From: Gautieria morchelliformis
Taxonomy: Eukaryota > Basidiomycota > Agaricomycetes > Gomphales > Gomphaceae
Length of the DNA: 64,000 nucleotides
Assembly: GCA_015179125.1 (NCBI GenBank)
Contig: WHVA01000351.1
Coordinates: forward strand, 59,558-123,557
Direction: 5' to 3'
This document shows, piece after piece, positions 10,033 through 19,690 of the stretch. Under the pieces are notes generated by a model, which was given only the letters and a program-made list of their open reading frames with translations, was not told the DNA's origin and searched no databases. Position 1 is the stretch's first letter. Each line of letters begins with the position of its first letter. The position numbers were made by a program, and so were the translations under genes.

Positions 10033-12083
10033 ATGAAGATGATGCCCCCCAAAGATGGGATGGATGTTGATCCGTCAACGTCCACGACGCACGCAACGGC
10101 CCTGAGACAGGGGGCCGCAGACATCCTATGAGCTCCAGTCGACCAAGAGCACTGGATGAGCATAGGATGGGAAGATGCTCTGGTGATCGTTCACCCAGAC
10201 GATTGTGCCACATGCATGGACTACGCCATGCACCTAAGGGCTGCAACAGGCACCTGCAAAGTCAAATTGCGGGATGAAGACATCGGCGACGCCGTCGACG
10301 CAGCCTGGGGATGGCTCCCGAGAGGCATCACGCATGATGCGTGGGAGGAGCCCCTCCGGGATATCCATGACCTCAAGAAGGAGGTCAAGGACTTGGAACG
10401 CGCGGTCGAAGACCGTGACGATGCACTTGAAGCCGAGCACGCCAAAGTAAAAGAACTGGAGCAGCAGCTGAGCGCAGCCCAGCTCCAGCTCACATTCGCC
10501 CATGCAGCCTCAAGAAAGCCGCTCCATGACCCGGCCACGGACCCAGTGGCCGGGCCATCATCACCTCGCACGATGGCACCCTTGCCGGCGCACGCAACAT
10601 CGGGGCTAGCGTCCTGATTATTGGCGCCGACCCCAACAACGACGACGACAGAGGGGCAGGGCACGCCTTCCGACGCCACGTATGGCGTCCCAGACAGATG
10701 GGAGTCCCACTCCTCCGTCTGGAAGACGTACGACTCGGGGAGGGCACAGCGGCTGGCAGAGCAGCCGAAGAAGAAGCGCAAGAAGTTGTGCGGCACCCCC
10801 AACACCGTCAATGGGTTAGCCATTGTGAGGGAAAGCACGATCGGTGCATACCTAGCGGCATCACCGTCACACAGGATCAACAACGACCTTCCCTACAACG
10901 GCGGGTAGCACAGGTCGAGGCCCAGTACATCGGGCCTCACGTGGTCCTGCCTCTACCGGCGGGGACAGTTCACCCTCCCTACCTGGGGGAGGGGATGGTC
11001 ATACCCCTCAGAGACCCACCGATCTCTGAGACAGGCCTCCTACCACAACCGTAGGGAAGGCCCAGCAGCGTTGTACTCAATGGTACAATGTCTGCCCGCT
11101 TGACGACCCACGCTTCGTTGAGCTCCTAGCGCGGGCGAAAGAAATGCCGCAACTCGCGCGCACATGCAAGATGATCGGTGTGTTCAAATGCATCCAGCGC
11201 GAACAATGTGCTTGCAATCCCAAAAGGGATTGTCTCGTGATAGCGGGCAGTACCCCGAACGACATCGCCACCATCCTAAGGGGTTGGATACACAACCCCG
11301 AAGGAATCCCATCGGCCATCCATGGCAACGCAGATGGAACCTTCAACCTAGACGTTAATAAATTAAGATTTAATATTAAAAAAAAAAGCCTTAGATTTTT
11401 TTTCGTTTACGATATGGACGTCTGGATGTGGTTGAAGGCCCTTGCGCCCTGTGTTAAAGGGGTCGCATCTCCTCTCAAGTCGAGACTTCTTGACTTGTTC
11501 GGCTCGACCGACCAATGGTCGAGCTTTGTCGATGCCAGGGAATGCCTGATGCCACAGAGCACCAGCCTGCGGCTCTCAATCACAGGCCCATACCCCGTGG
11601 GGGGCCGAGCTGGCCCCGACATCCCACTCGCCGAGATCGCGAAATGGTTGGCCCGCTACGCTGGGGTCACTCGCAAGCGAGCAGTGTGCATTGAACACTA
11701 TGTTGAATGCAGCCTCACCGGCATGGCATTTAGTGCTGCCGCTCGTGAGGGCCAACAAAAGGTCCTCGAGACCAGCCACGTGAGGGCCGCGGTGCCACGA
11801 CCTCTCACCCATGCACAGCTCGATCAGGAGCTGGTGCGCTTCCGGCCCCCTCCCCAGGCTAAGGATCTGGCCATTGAGACTAATGCTCTACGAGGATGCA
11901 GGCCCCATCACCCAAGCGGAAACCACCGCTAGTGGTGAGGCAGAACAGCCTCACCCAACCACCACCGCGGACGTGGAGGTGCCCCCGGAGGAGTCACGTG
12001 CTCCACCAGCTCCCTACGACGACAATGTCATTGTATCGGAAACTCTAGAGGACTCCATCATGGATGACCTCTATGAGTCGTAG
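10033..12083 (+). pseudogene. Accessory ORF of gypsy copy 1 (coiled coil, NLS-like, Cys cluster)
   Basis: Between the chromodomain and the polypurine tract is about 2 kb of degraded coding sequence on the sense strand. One frame runs from ATG 10033 to 10908 with stops at about 10129 and 10615. It holds a predicted coiled coil (LKKEVKDLERAVEDRDDAL, about 10375) and a basic PKKKRKK stretch (about 10770) resembling a classical nuclear localisation signal. After frameshifts it continues at about 11144-11890 with a cysteine cluster (CIQREQCACNPKRDC) and ends at 12083 with an acidic tail. No transmembrane segment is seen, so it is not obviously env-like. A 66-bp AT-rich insertion lies at 11356-11421. 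I do not recognise the family. Confidence 0.6.
11356..11416. mobile_element. Tiny AT-rich insertion flanked by GACGT
   Basis: A 61-bp A/T-rich segment lies between GACGT at 11351-11355 and GACGT at 11417-11421. Insert plus duplication is 66 bp, so the host frame stays open through it. The composition differs sharply from the GC-rich surroundings. It could be a miniature element or a repair insertion; no uninterrupted copy is present here for comparison. Confidence 0.45.
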
Positions 12084-12105
12084 TTGGTCCCCTATAGTTG
12101 TCTAT

Positions 12106-12117
12106 AGAGGGGGAGGG
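12106..12117 (+). promoter_or_regulatory. Polypurine tract of gypsy copy 1
   Basis: AGAGGGGGAGGG lies immediately before the TG that begins the 3' LTR. This is the expected position and composition of the plus-strand primer for reverse transcription. Confidence 0.85.
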
Positions 12118-12740
12118 TGCAAATAACCTAGATACCATACATGTATACTAGATATTACATAATCCCAGTGGGCCCCTTAGGGACCCACTGTATAGTTTAT
12201 GCGTGGGAACTGGTCAGCGGTTCCCATCGCATCTTACCCTTACACTGTCACTACGTAGCATCAGAATACCACACCTTGGTCAAGTTCTGTGTGTGTGAGG
12301 GCAACACTAATGACGAAGCCACAACCAAAGATACTCAAGGAGATAAGAGCCGATACTAGGACAATGACCAACTGTGTAGTGGGTATCCTCAGTTTATAAC
12401 TCTACCAACGATAGATACATGGGGACTTGCCTGTGTAGTGGGTATCCTCAGAGATCAAGCTGAGGAAACGCCACCACACGGGCTACAGTCTTATAGCGCT
12501 GGCAAGGCTTACATAATAGGGGAGACGGAAACTTGTAGAAGGTTACGGAAGGTGACGGAATGTGACGGAATGTGACATGTGACAGAAGGTGACAGAAGGT
12601 GACAGAATGTGACGGAAGGTTATGGAAACTGACGGAAGGTAACGGAAACTCATGGAAGGAAATAGAAACTTGTGGAAGGAAATGCGTGAACCCTGACAGT
12701 GTGCCCTTGTGACAATAGGCATAAGATAGACATCTTTACA
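12118..12740 (+). repeat. 3' LTR of gypsy copy 1 (623 bp)
   Basis: The LTR starts TGCAAATAACC and ends CATCTTTACA, matching the 5' LTRs of copy 2 (37425-37630) and copy 3 (60068-60281) at both ends. It is about 415 bp longer: after AAGTTCTG (about 12284) extra sequence runs to about 12700. The extra part holds a doubled 21-bp motif (about 12373 and 12433, TGTGTAGTGGGTATCCTCAG) and a degenerate GTGACGGAA minisatellite. Either this LTR gained an insertion or the other two lost the segment. Confidence 0.85.
12535..12690 (+). repeat. Degenerate 10-11 bp minisatellite (GTGACGGAA)
   Basis: About a dozen imperfect repeats of GTGACGGAAG/T, drifting to GTGACAGAAG and GGAAACT, lie inside the long version of the gypsy LTR. 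No coding potential is seen. Confidence 0.7.
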
Positions 12741-14512
12741 GGTCCGCTCACGGTTCTGCCTTGTCCCCATTCGCATTGCTCGAGAAATGCTCACTTATTG
12801 TGGTTTGCCTTGAGCCCGGCCTTGACATGCCTCTTGCCGGCTGCTGCTGCCACCCATCATCCCTGTGCCTGACCCACGGATTTGCTGCTGTGCGCCTTTG
12901 CTGTACCTGGGCCCCCGCCTCTGTTTGCTGTTGCTGTGTCTCTGGTCCCTCTCCTTGAGTCGCCCGGTGCCGCCTTGGCTCCACCCTGGCCTGTGCACAT
13001 TGACCTTCACCAGCCTGCGCTTCTGCTGCCGGGGCAAGCCTGCAGCCACACCACTTCGAGCGTCCCGCTGCTCCCAGGTCCAGGGATTCTCGTCTGGGAA
13101 GAACTTGTAAGTGCTCTTCGGGTCGCCTTTCTCAATTCTTTCACTGGCCCCGATGAACTTCGGGCATGTTCTGTCCCACAAGGTGTGCCTTGTGACCCTG
13201 CAATTGACGCAGTGGAACTTGTCCGGGTCCATTTCCTCGCATGTTGCTGTTATATGCTGCTTTGCACACGTGCCGCATGTTTCCTGCTCCTCGCATGCCG
13301 CTGCCAGATGCCCGGCATGTTTCTGACACTTTAGACACCTCCGCGGTTCCCTTCTCATCCTCCTAGCCCATGTGCATTTTCCTGCAATGACCAACCCATC
13401 CCTGATTGCAATGTTCGCTGCCTCTGTGGTGCTGAAACATACTATGAGGTGCACCATCCTCTGCCCTGGGCTACGCCTCTGTACAGGCTTTATCCATCTT
13501 GTTGTAATTAGCGTGCCCTCCGGTACGCCGGAGTCGCGTTCTATTCTGGCCTTCTCTGCCAGCGCATCCGGAGTGTGGCTGACCGGTACGTACTCCACGA
13601 TTAACGAGACGGCGCGCTCTTTGACCACTGCGGGCGTGCTGAACCTGTACAGGAAATCCTCCTTGTGGCTCTGAACTAAGGTTGCCACCTCCTGTGTGTC
13701 TAGGTCGAAGACAATGCCACCATTGGCCAGCTTCTTGACCCCCACGAACCTCAACTGCACTCCCCCCTCTAGTACGTCCATGTTCTCTATCGCCTTGTTA
13801 GCCTTGGCGACCAACTCCTGCTGGGTTAACCCGTCGAACGGATTGACCTCCACGCTTGGGTTTTTCTCTATCAGGATTTGCTGGCTCCTTGCCTTTGCCC
13901 TGGCTAGGGTGTTGGGGTGCATGATTGGGACGGTTCCCTTCAGCGCCATGGCGTACGTGATCTTGGGCATCGTCTCTATCACTCCCCTGGTTCTTGCGTT
14001 GTTCTCCACCGCCTCCACTGCTATTTCGGTTGCATGTATTGTGTCGTACACCGCTTCTCTGAGCTCATCCGTTGCCTCCTCCGTCTTCCACAAAACCAGC
14101 TCTAACCTCTTCTCCACGTATTTCATCACCTGCTCCCCTAGGTTCTTTGCCGAGGCATCCATCATCAGGATCACCACGGCCCTTGCGCCCTCCTTCAAAG
14201 CTTGTGCGTGGTGCTCTGAGCCATACTCAGCAGTGTGTAACTCAGGCTTGTTTGGGATTATCAACTCACCTCTCATTTTTGCTTGCTCCCCCTGCTGTGC
14301 CATCCCCGCTCTTGTCCTCCCCAGGCTCACGGCCCCAGGCGGTTGACCCTCCGCACTTGTTGGTGTGGTCATTTTGTGCGCTTCTTTGTTTTGAGGCACT
14401 CCTTCTGCTTTTAGTATGACCATGTGCTATACTATCTATGGAGGAGTTGTGTAGAAGCGTGGTTATGGGAGTTTTCGTTTTTGGGTGTGGTGGTAAGTGT
14501 GAGAAAAAGTCC
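12741..14512 (-). mobile_element. Truncated non-LTR retrotransposon (LINE-2), 5' part only
   Basis: A minus-strand element is related to the full LINE at 20244-26266: it has the same 5' leader ending in a GTGAGAAAA-type motif on the plus strand (about 14498) and a homologous ORF1. The sequence stops a few codons after ORF1, exactly where the gypsy copy 1 3' LTR begins. ORF2 is absent. The simplest reading is that gypsy copy 1 inserted just downstream of ORF1 and the rest was later lost. Confidence 0.8.
12795..14423 (-). CDS. LINE-2 ORF1 protein (Gag-like, three zinc knuckles)
   Basis: This open frame encodes a 542-residue nucleic-acid-binding protein of the ORF1 type found in fungal Tad-like LINEs. 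An N-terminal helical region is followed by a central domain with GGVQLRFVGVKKLANGGIVFDLD. Then come three cysteine-rich knuckles starting at RRCLKCQKHAGH, CGTCAKQH and CVNCRVTRH, ending in WDRTCPKF. The C-terminus is basic and Gln-rich. It probably coats element RNA. Unlike ORF1 of the LINE at 20244 it has no frameshift. The first ATG is used for the extent; a second ATG about 17 codons in (MTTPTS) may be the real start. It is not autonomous because ORF2 is gone. Confidence 0.8.
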   Translation of the reverse strand: MVILKAEGVPQNKEAHKMTTPTSAEGQPPGAVSLGRTRAGMAQQGEQAKMRGELIIPNKPELHTAEYGSEHHAQALKEGARAVVILMMDASAKNLGEQVMKYVEKRLELVLWKTEEATDELREAVYDTIHATEIAVEAVENNARTRGVIETMPKITYAMALKGTVPIMHPNTLARAKARSQQILIEKNPSVEVNPFDGLTQQELVAKANKAIENMDVLEGGVQLRFVGVKKLANGGIVFDLDTQEVATLVQSHKEDFLYRFSTPAVVKERAVSLIVEYVPVSHTPDALAEKARIERDSGVPEGTLITTRWIKPVQRRSPGQRMVHLIVCFSTTEAANIAIRDGLVIAGKCTWARRMRREPRRCLKCQKHAGHLAAACEEQETCGTCAKQHITATCEEMDPDKFHCVNCRVTRHTLWDRTCPKFIGASERIEKGDPKSTYKFFPDENPWTWEQRDARSGVAAGLPRQQKRRLVKVNVHRPGWSQGGTGRLKERDQRHSNSKQRRGPRYSKGAQQQIRGSGTGMMGGSSSRQEACQGRAQGKPQ

Positions 14513-14619
14513 CCACCATTATGTTATGACCCAATGGCTTGCTGTAAACAACTAATGTGACTATAACATAGCATTCATTCTGCGTGAGTGTTTCTCAAGA
14601 CAAATCTGACATTCAGTAT

Positions 14620-16312
14620 GACACGCCCTCTATCATTTCACATGCTTCCTTCACCATCCCAGCCCACTGCTTCCGACACTTTGCAAACTTTCCACCTTGA
14701 AGGTCAGATTCCAACGCTGTCATTACTTCCCCAAGGCACTCGCTTTTGGACCATCCTGATCTCACGATCCGGTGAATGTGCTCCCATAGCAACGCAAGAA
14801 TTTAATTACCAGATGACCGACCATTGATGGATGGAACATGTGGCTCGTGAGCATGTGCAGTTCGACCTGTTATCCTCAACTGCATGGTTGTATACGTAAA
14901 CCGAACCATCTTGTGAATTATGTCTAACATGGCCATGAGCAATAATAATACGAAATCAAGAGGTAACAAAAAACTAACCAAGAATAACACCACACTACAG
15001 GCATATAAAAGTTTTCTTGTCTGAAAAGCAGTTGAATAAACTGTAAAGATTTTCCAAATATTTTTAGTGTTTTTTATATATAAAAAAACTGTGATAAAAT
15101 TTTGAGTTTTTATTAGAATTTGTTGAGCAAGAAAATTGTAAAAAAATTCAAAGTTTTTTTTCAGCATTTTTTATGGAAAACACAAAGAAACACATTTGAT
15201 TTTTTTTACAATTTTCTTGCTCAACAAATTCTAACAAAAACACAAAATTTTGTTTAAGTTTTTTTACATTAAAAACACTAAAAAAATTTGGAATATCTTT
15301 ACAATTTTTTGAACAGTTTTTCAGACCAGAAAATCTTTACATGCCTCCAGTGCCATACCTTTCTTTCTCAGATCTGTCCCCCACTCACGGATATAGCAGT
15401 ACACTTTCATGGCTGTGAGCAGGAAGCTCTGGTATATGTTCCGATGCACAACCCAGGCAGGGTTCAATGATGTGTCGCAAAATACGGTATGACTCCTTAG
15501 TCTCGCCATTCTGTGCAATGTGAGAACACCCACCGGCAAAAGAGCTAGACTCACCGGAGCATTCTTCATTCGACCTGTGAGTGATGCAGCTGGGCAGAAC
15601 TTCCTGGACCGACGACCTTTTTGTCCGGGGAATATTTGGTTCATGACATCGAAGTTTATTAACATTTTGTTGACAGAAATAAAACAGCCGTATTCCAGAT
15701 GCCCTGATGCATCATTGAAGCTCGCATTGAGCTAACCATAAGTCGTACAGTGCAACATACCGGTAATCATCATGTCTAGGAACTTCATGGCTTTGTCTTT
15801 GTCTGCCGTAACAAACAGATAATCATCGACGAGTCTGCAAAGCATCTGTTCGTGGGTATAAGTGTAAGCAACCTTGTCAGCATTTTCACTTACACTCTCT
15901 ACATTTTCAGTGAATTTGAATACTTTTGTTTCTAGATTGCCGTAGAAAAAAGCCCACAAGATTGTGGACAGAACAGAGCCTTGGGGAATGCCGACAGTTT
16001 GGCGATAATAATCAGTCCCGATCTGACTTGATAATGGTCAATGATCACGAATGCACACTTCAAGCACACTAACCTTTACAATGTTCTCTGTCTGTGACAT
16101 GCTCTTTCAAAAGCTGAAGTACCTCCTCTCAATCCTCATATGGATAGACTACCTGAGGAGACCGTGGCCAATTGCCTGATGTATCCTAGATGAAAACTTA
16201 CCTGGTTGACAAAGATAACTTGTCATAGCATCTGGCAATGAGAATAGTAACGAAGTGCACCATCGAGGTTGAGCACGGCGTACCTCGGGCCATCCCCTAG
16301 CATCGTCACCCA
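14620..16312 (-). pseudogene. Telomerase reverse transcriptase (TERT) fragment, degraded
   Basis: Minus-strand exons give the catalytic core of TERT, the protein that extends telomeres from an RNA template. Motif A-like FVT..IARCYD lies at 16222-16251, VVYPYED at about 16132-16152, motif B' GIPQGSVLSTIL at about 15957-15992 followed by FFYGNLE, motif C LVDDYLF at about 15813-15830, motif D EYGCFISVNK at about 15680-15710, and the C-terminal extension (NIYQSFLLTAMKVYCYI, about 15390-15440; IIHKMVRFTY, about 14890-14920). Introns of 44-60 nt have GT-AG ends. Damage: the motif A aspartate position reads leucine (16240-16242), TGA follows VVYPYED (16129-16131), and a frameshift lies before ENIVK. 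A 360-bp fold-back element sits in a C-terminal intron. N-terminal TERT domains are absent. A last exon at about 14620-14790 is tentative. Confidence 0.82.
14993..15352. mobile_element. Fold-back MITE M1 (CACTA/EnSpm-like ends), TSD CCA
   Basis: This 360-bp element starts CACTACAGGCATATAAAAG and ends GCATGCCTCCAGTG-like, i.e. inverted ends CACT(A/G)NAGGCAT. Most of its length is self-complementary, so it folds into one long hairpin. It is flanked by CCA at 14990-14992 and 15353-15355. CACTG/A termini with 3-bp duplications are the hallmark of CACTA (EnSpm) elements. No transposase is encoded. Two relatives lie at 36057 and 43209. It sits at the donor end of a TERT intron. Confidence 0.88.
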
Positions 16313-17580
16313 GAACATGTCGAGGAGGTAGTTCTGCAATACGCGGTCAGCTCAGCGCACCCACCCCATGTGCATCTGCATAGGGCATGACTTGCTGTAT
16401 CATTCCTGTCCTCGCCACGGGGAACGGGTACCTGGCCTGGAATGTCACCCACTCCGCCTTCAATACAAGGCTACTCTGCTTGGGCAGCACCCGGTGATAT
16501 AAATCTTGATAAGAGATACTCTGTATATGTTTGGGTTTCGTATAGAGATATGATTCAAGCTTCGAGGGAAGCTGAATCGAATAGAGGCCTGATTGCTGAG
16601 AGGATTACGTTTACTATTGTATCTGTTTTGGTTGGAAATCTCGAGACGATGGGGAGGTAGAACTACTGTTATTCGTGTTTAACAATTACATTTGTCGGTA
16701 CTATTTGACTACTGGGAAAAGACTCGGCGTTGACACGACAGGTGCGATTCGTGACGCAGGAATATAGGGGGATGTGGTGTGGAGTCTGGGGAGATCCCTC
16801 AAGTGAATGGTACAAGGGAATACTAAGAGTTTGTTGTGTACAAGGCGGTGGTGTAGAGGGACATGTGTGTGATATATAAGAGAAATCGTGGAGCTGCGGT
16901 TGAAGCCGCTCAGGGACGATCGGATGTATATCGTGTCTTGATTGCAACTGAATTGATGCCTAAGCGGGGATCTGCACCTCGGGTCGGTCCCTCGATCGAG
17001 ATTGATGGGATCGACATATGTAATGTGATGGTGACCGGCTTGGCGTGCCCTGTGCGCGTGCGTGATAATGTATTGGTCCGGCGTCGTGTGTATGCGAGTC
17101 AGGGGATTCAGGGACATTTCTGTGTATCTGAGTATGGACGCGGGCATGGATTATTGGAAAGCGTGTGGTTCGGTTACGTCAGTGTGTCTTAGATATGGGC
17201 TCTGATGATGTCATTACTGTCGTTACTTGATTGTCATAACAAATCTGAGCGAGGGAAAGGCGCACGAGTGTGCGAGACAGAAGCACATGTCACAGCTAGT
17301 GTCCTGACATGTGTCGAAACGGAAATGCACGCCTTTGGGACCCTAAGGGCATGAACCGTCCCACAAGGTCATTTGAGTGTACCTTCACCTTGACCATCAG
17401 CATCTGCTTCTCTGCAATCTGGACCACGTCACTGCTAGCATCCTGACATGTGTCGAAATGGAAATGCACACCTTCGGGACAGTGCAGCACCCGGTGATAT
17501 AAAAGTGAGCAAGGCCAAGGGGTCATTTCAGCCTACGTTCACCTTGACACACCATATTCAGCTCAAAGGGGGCAATGTGA
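16313..17580. other. Unassigned region between TERT fragment and LTR3
   Basis: No convincing gene is recognised. A minus-strand stretch at about 16245-16345 encodes DMFWVTMLGDGPRYAVLNLDG, and 16380-16440 encodes ARYPFPVARTGMIQQVMPYA. These look like exons of an unidentified protein. A 20-base direct repeat (GCAGCACCCGGTGATATAAA) occurs at 16484-16503 and 17484-17503. A tandem duplication with 139-bp period spans about 17291-17480 (TCCTGACATGTGTCGAAA at 17302 and 17441). Confidence 0.5.
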
Positions 17581-17809
17581 CCTATTGTCAAGATTGGTTT
17601 TTAGGTGTTAATATCGTGTATTAGTGAACACAGCGAATGCCTGAATAACTTGTGCGAATAAGTATGCCATTTGGTGAATAGGTGAACCAACAAATGCTCA
17701 CAAGATAAGAGGGTTGCCCAAATGGAGCTCACCCTATCTACAGTCATTGCAAAATAGCCCGTGGCACTTGACGATGTAACGTGCAAGGTGTCATGGAAGG
17801 GCTGTCTAA

Positions 17810-18381
17810 GGAGGATGTTCACATTGACAACAATGTATATTCTTCTAGGATATATTAAATATCTTTTAAAATATCAACCCTAACCAAATTCATAATCCAT
17901 CATTTTGAGCAACTTGTATATTGTGGACATCCTAAATTTTTTTGAATGTTCTGATATTTTAAAAATATGGTTGTATGTGCTAAAGCATGGTGTGTATTGA
18001 TATAACAGAGCAATTTCAGAGAGGATGTGGATGACTATATATTAAAAGTATACATGAAACATGTTAGATGTACAATCACAGAATATAGAAGCAAGTATGG
18101 ACAATACCTGTACTATATTATTATATATGGTTGAGAGATCTGATTAGAAGGTATGTTTAAAATAATATGCATGTATAGTACAAAGGTATGTAACTATTGA
18201 TGTTTAGACAATGGGGTATACACCCTTTCCTGGGGGAGCAGCAGACTGTGAGAAAGAACTTTGGGGCTAGGATTAAGCATGCCTTACAGGTGCTGGCGAC
18301 TGCCTCAATTTTGATATATTTTATGAAATATAGATGAGCTAAGCTATATATACATATATATGACATTTATGAACATCCTCC
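17810..18381. mobile_element. Harbinger-like MITE (572 bp), TSD TAA
   Basis: The element starts GGAGGATGTTCA and ends TGAACATCCTCC, a perfect 12-bp inverted repeat. TAA flanks it at 17807-17809 and 18382-18384. The uninterrupted LTR1 reads CTGTCTAAGTCCCGAC at the same place. It is AT-rich with no coding sequence. A TAA/TTA duplication with G-rich termini fits PIF/Harbinger-derived miniature elements; superfamily is inferred from the TSD only. Confidence 0.8.
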
Positions 18382-18999
18382 TAAGTAGCGACAATCCCTT
18401 CGCCGGTGAAGGTGCTCCTTCGGAGCCCTTCGACGACAGCACAGAAAATAGTTCGAAGGCTAAGGTAACGAAGATGAAGTATGAGAACTCACCAGTGATG
18501 CCTAAGTCCTCTTCTGGTCGAAGATAGAAATCTACAGGAGAAGGCTCAAGATGATGATCACAGCGAGGTCAAGTTTGCACAAGATGGACGTATGATAATT
18601 GAACTGAGGAATATACATGCGAATGTAAACTACTTATATCAAATGCTCGTAAGGTATCAGCGAATAGGAAAGAGGCTGTCACGAGTCAGGGTTGGATAGG
18701 GGTGCGCAGTCATGATACTACATAGATGAAATAAACATACAATAGAGTGGGAGAAGGGGGCGAACATGAAACGACGGAGAGTAAAGGTGGCGAAGGCACC
18801 TATGTACGAAACCATGTCTTGGGACCCGCATATACACCACCCTGCACAGACTCTTTGTCTACTGGGTTGATCCCACATGACCTATGGGTCGGACATCCTG
18901 CGAATGCATCCTGCTCATATGAACACCTAAAGGGGTTAGATCGAGAAGCTAATGGAGCCAGTGACGAGCCATCATGCCAGGTAGGGGATGTCGATCGTG

Positions 19000-19690
19000 T
19001 GGAACAGTGGGTGTATGCCTGTATATAGTAGTAATATTCTCAGGATATAATCCTCTTTTAACACACTCATTTAATTCTCTGGTAACTGGTACTAGGTAGA
19101 ATATTGGAAATGTTCCAATCATTGTAATACATGGAAATATCATCTTATCAAGATGCTCTTGATAATTCTTAGATCTTATTTTGCTATTTTCTTGGAAAGC
19201 TGCAATTGCTTCTGCAATTACTTGTGCCTCAGGATCTTTATCATTTTCAAGTCTTTTATCTTCCTGCAAGAGAAGAAGAATATTAGAACTTTTCATAGCA
19301 ACATATATATCTACTTCTGCCTTAGTTTCAACACCACATATTATAAATGGTATTGGAAATCTCGTAGATACTATCCTTTTTTTGTTATCATATTCCATGA
19401 ATCTCTCTAGCAAAGTCATCAACACTAGATTCGTACTTAGATGTACGTATAAGATGATATTACTCTATCTATTTCTATGAATATATCATCAGAATTGTCT
19501 TCATCAATATCAAAATCTGTGAGATCTTTGTATTTCTCTATCATACTATTGTTAAGACTAAATCCAAAAAACTCTTTCTCAACTCTGTCTTCTATCATAA
19601 TATTGTATGTGATTAAATCTCCTGATGACCACTTATTACCACATCTAGCTAGATTGGCCATGCTTCCTACAGCATACCAAATCTTCACTT
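19000..19690 (-). pseudogene. Fungal PD-(D/E)XK-nuclease-like protein fragment
   Basis: Two exons joined by a short intron at about 19413-19445 encode, in order, LARCGNKWSSGDLITYNI, FFGFSL, SSVDDFARE, IPFIICGVETKAEVDIYVA, LLLQEDK, DPEAQVIAEAIAAFQ and MIGTFPIFYLVPVT. This is a family common in basidiomycete genomes, recognised from memory and not named in most annotations. The VD...QEDK spacing resembles the D and ExK of restriction-like nucleases; that assignment is inference. The C-terminus is cut where LTR3 sequence resumes at about 19000, and the N-terminus is missing beyond 19690. It is adjacent to, and cut off by, transposon sequence. Confidence 0.6.

Larger units (their letters stand above)
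4070..12740 (+). mobile_element. Ty3/gypsy chromovirus copy 1, rearranged and degenerate
   Basis: Order on the plus strand is scrambled Gag, reverse transcriptase, RNase H, integrase, chromodomain, an additional ORF, polypurine tract and 3' LTR. That is the gypsy/chromovirus order, with chromodomain after integrase. The 5' end is abnormal: Gag lies on the opposite strand and no 5' LTR is seen. Two solo LTRs are inserted (5402-5888 and 6490-7761). Many stops and frameshifts make it non-autonomous. The 3' LTR abuts a truncated non-LTR element at 12741. Confidence 0.9.

Noticed and set aside
10221-10883. A 220-codon minus-strand frame
   Set aside because: It is a low-complexity Ser/Ala-rich shadow of the accessory ORF, which has a coiled coil and NLS-like motif in the sense frame.
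13696-14346. A 216-codon plus-strand frame
   Set aside because: It is antisense to LINE-2 ORF1 and shows no domain of its own.
14802-15167. A 121-codon minus frame at the TERT fragment
   Set aside because: The upstream half is MITE M1 sequence. Only the C-terminal part is TERT, so it is annotated under the TERT pseudogene.
16245-16345. Motif A of TERT in the frame reading AVLNLDGALRYY
   Set aside because: The other frame (FVT..IARCYD) matches TERT motif A better and connects to VVYPYED across a GTAAGT intron. The first frame may belong to a different, unidentified gene.
18949-19425. Extension of the nuclease-like frame past 19000
   Set aside because: The last roughly 20 codons are LTR3 sequence. 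The protein is truncated there, not naturally ended.
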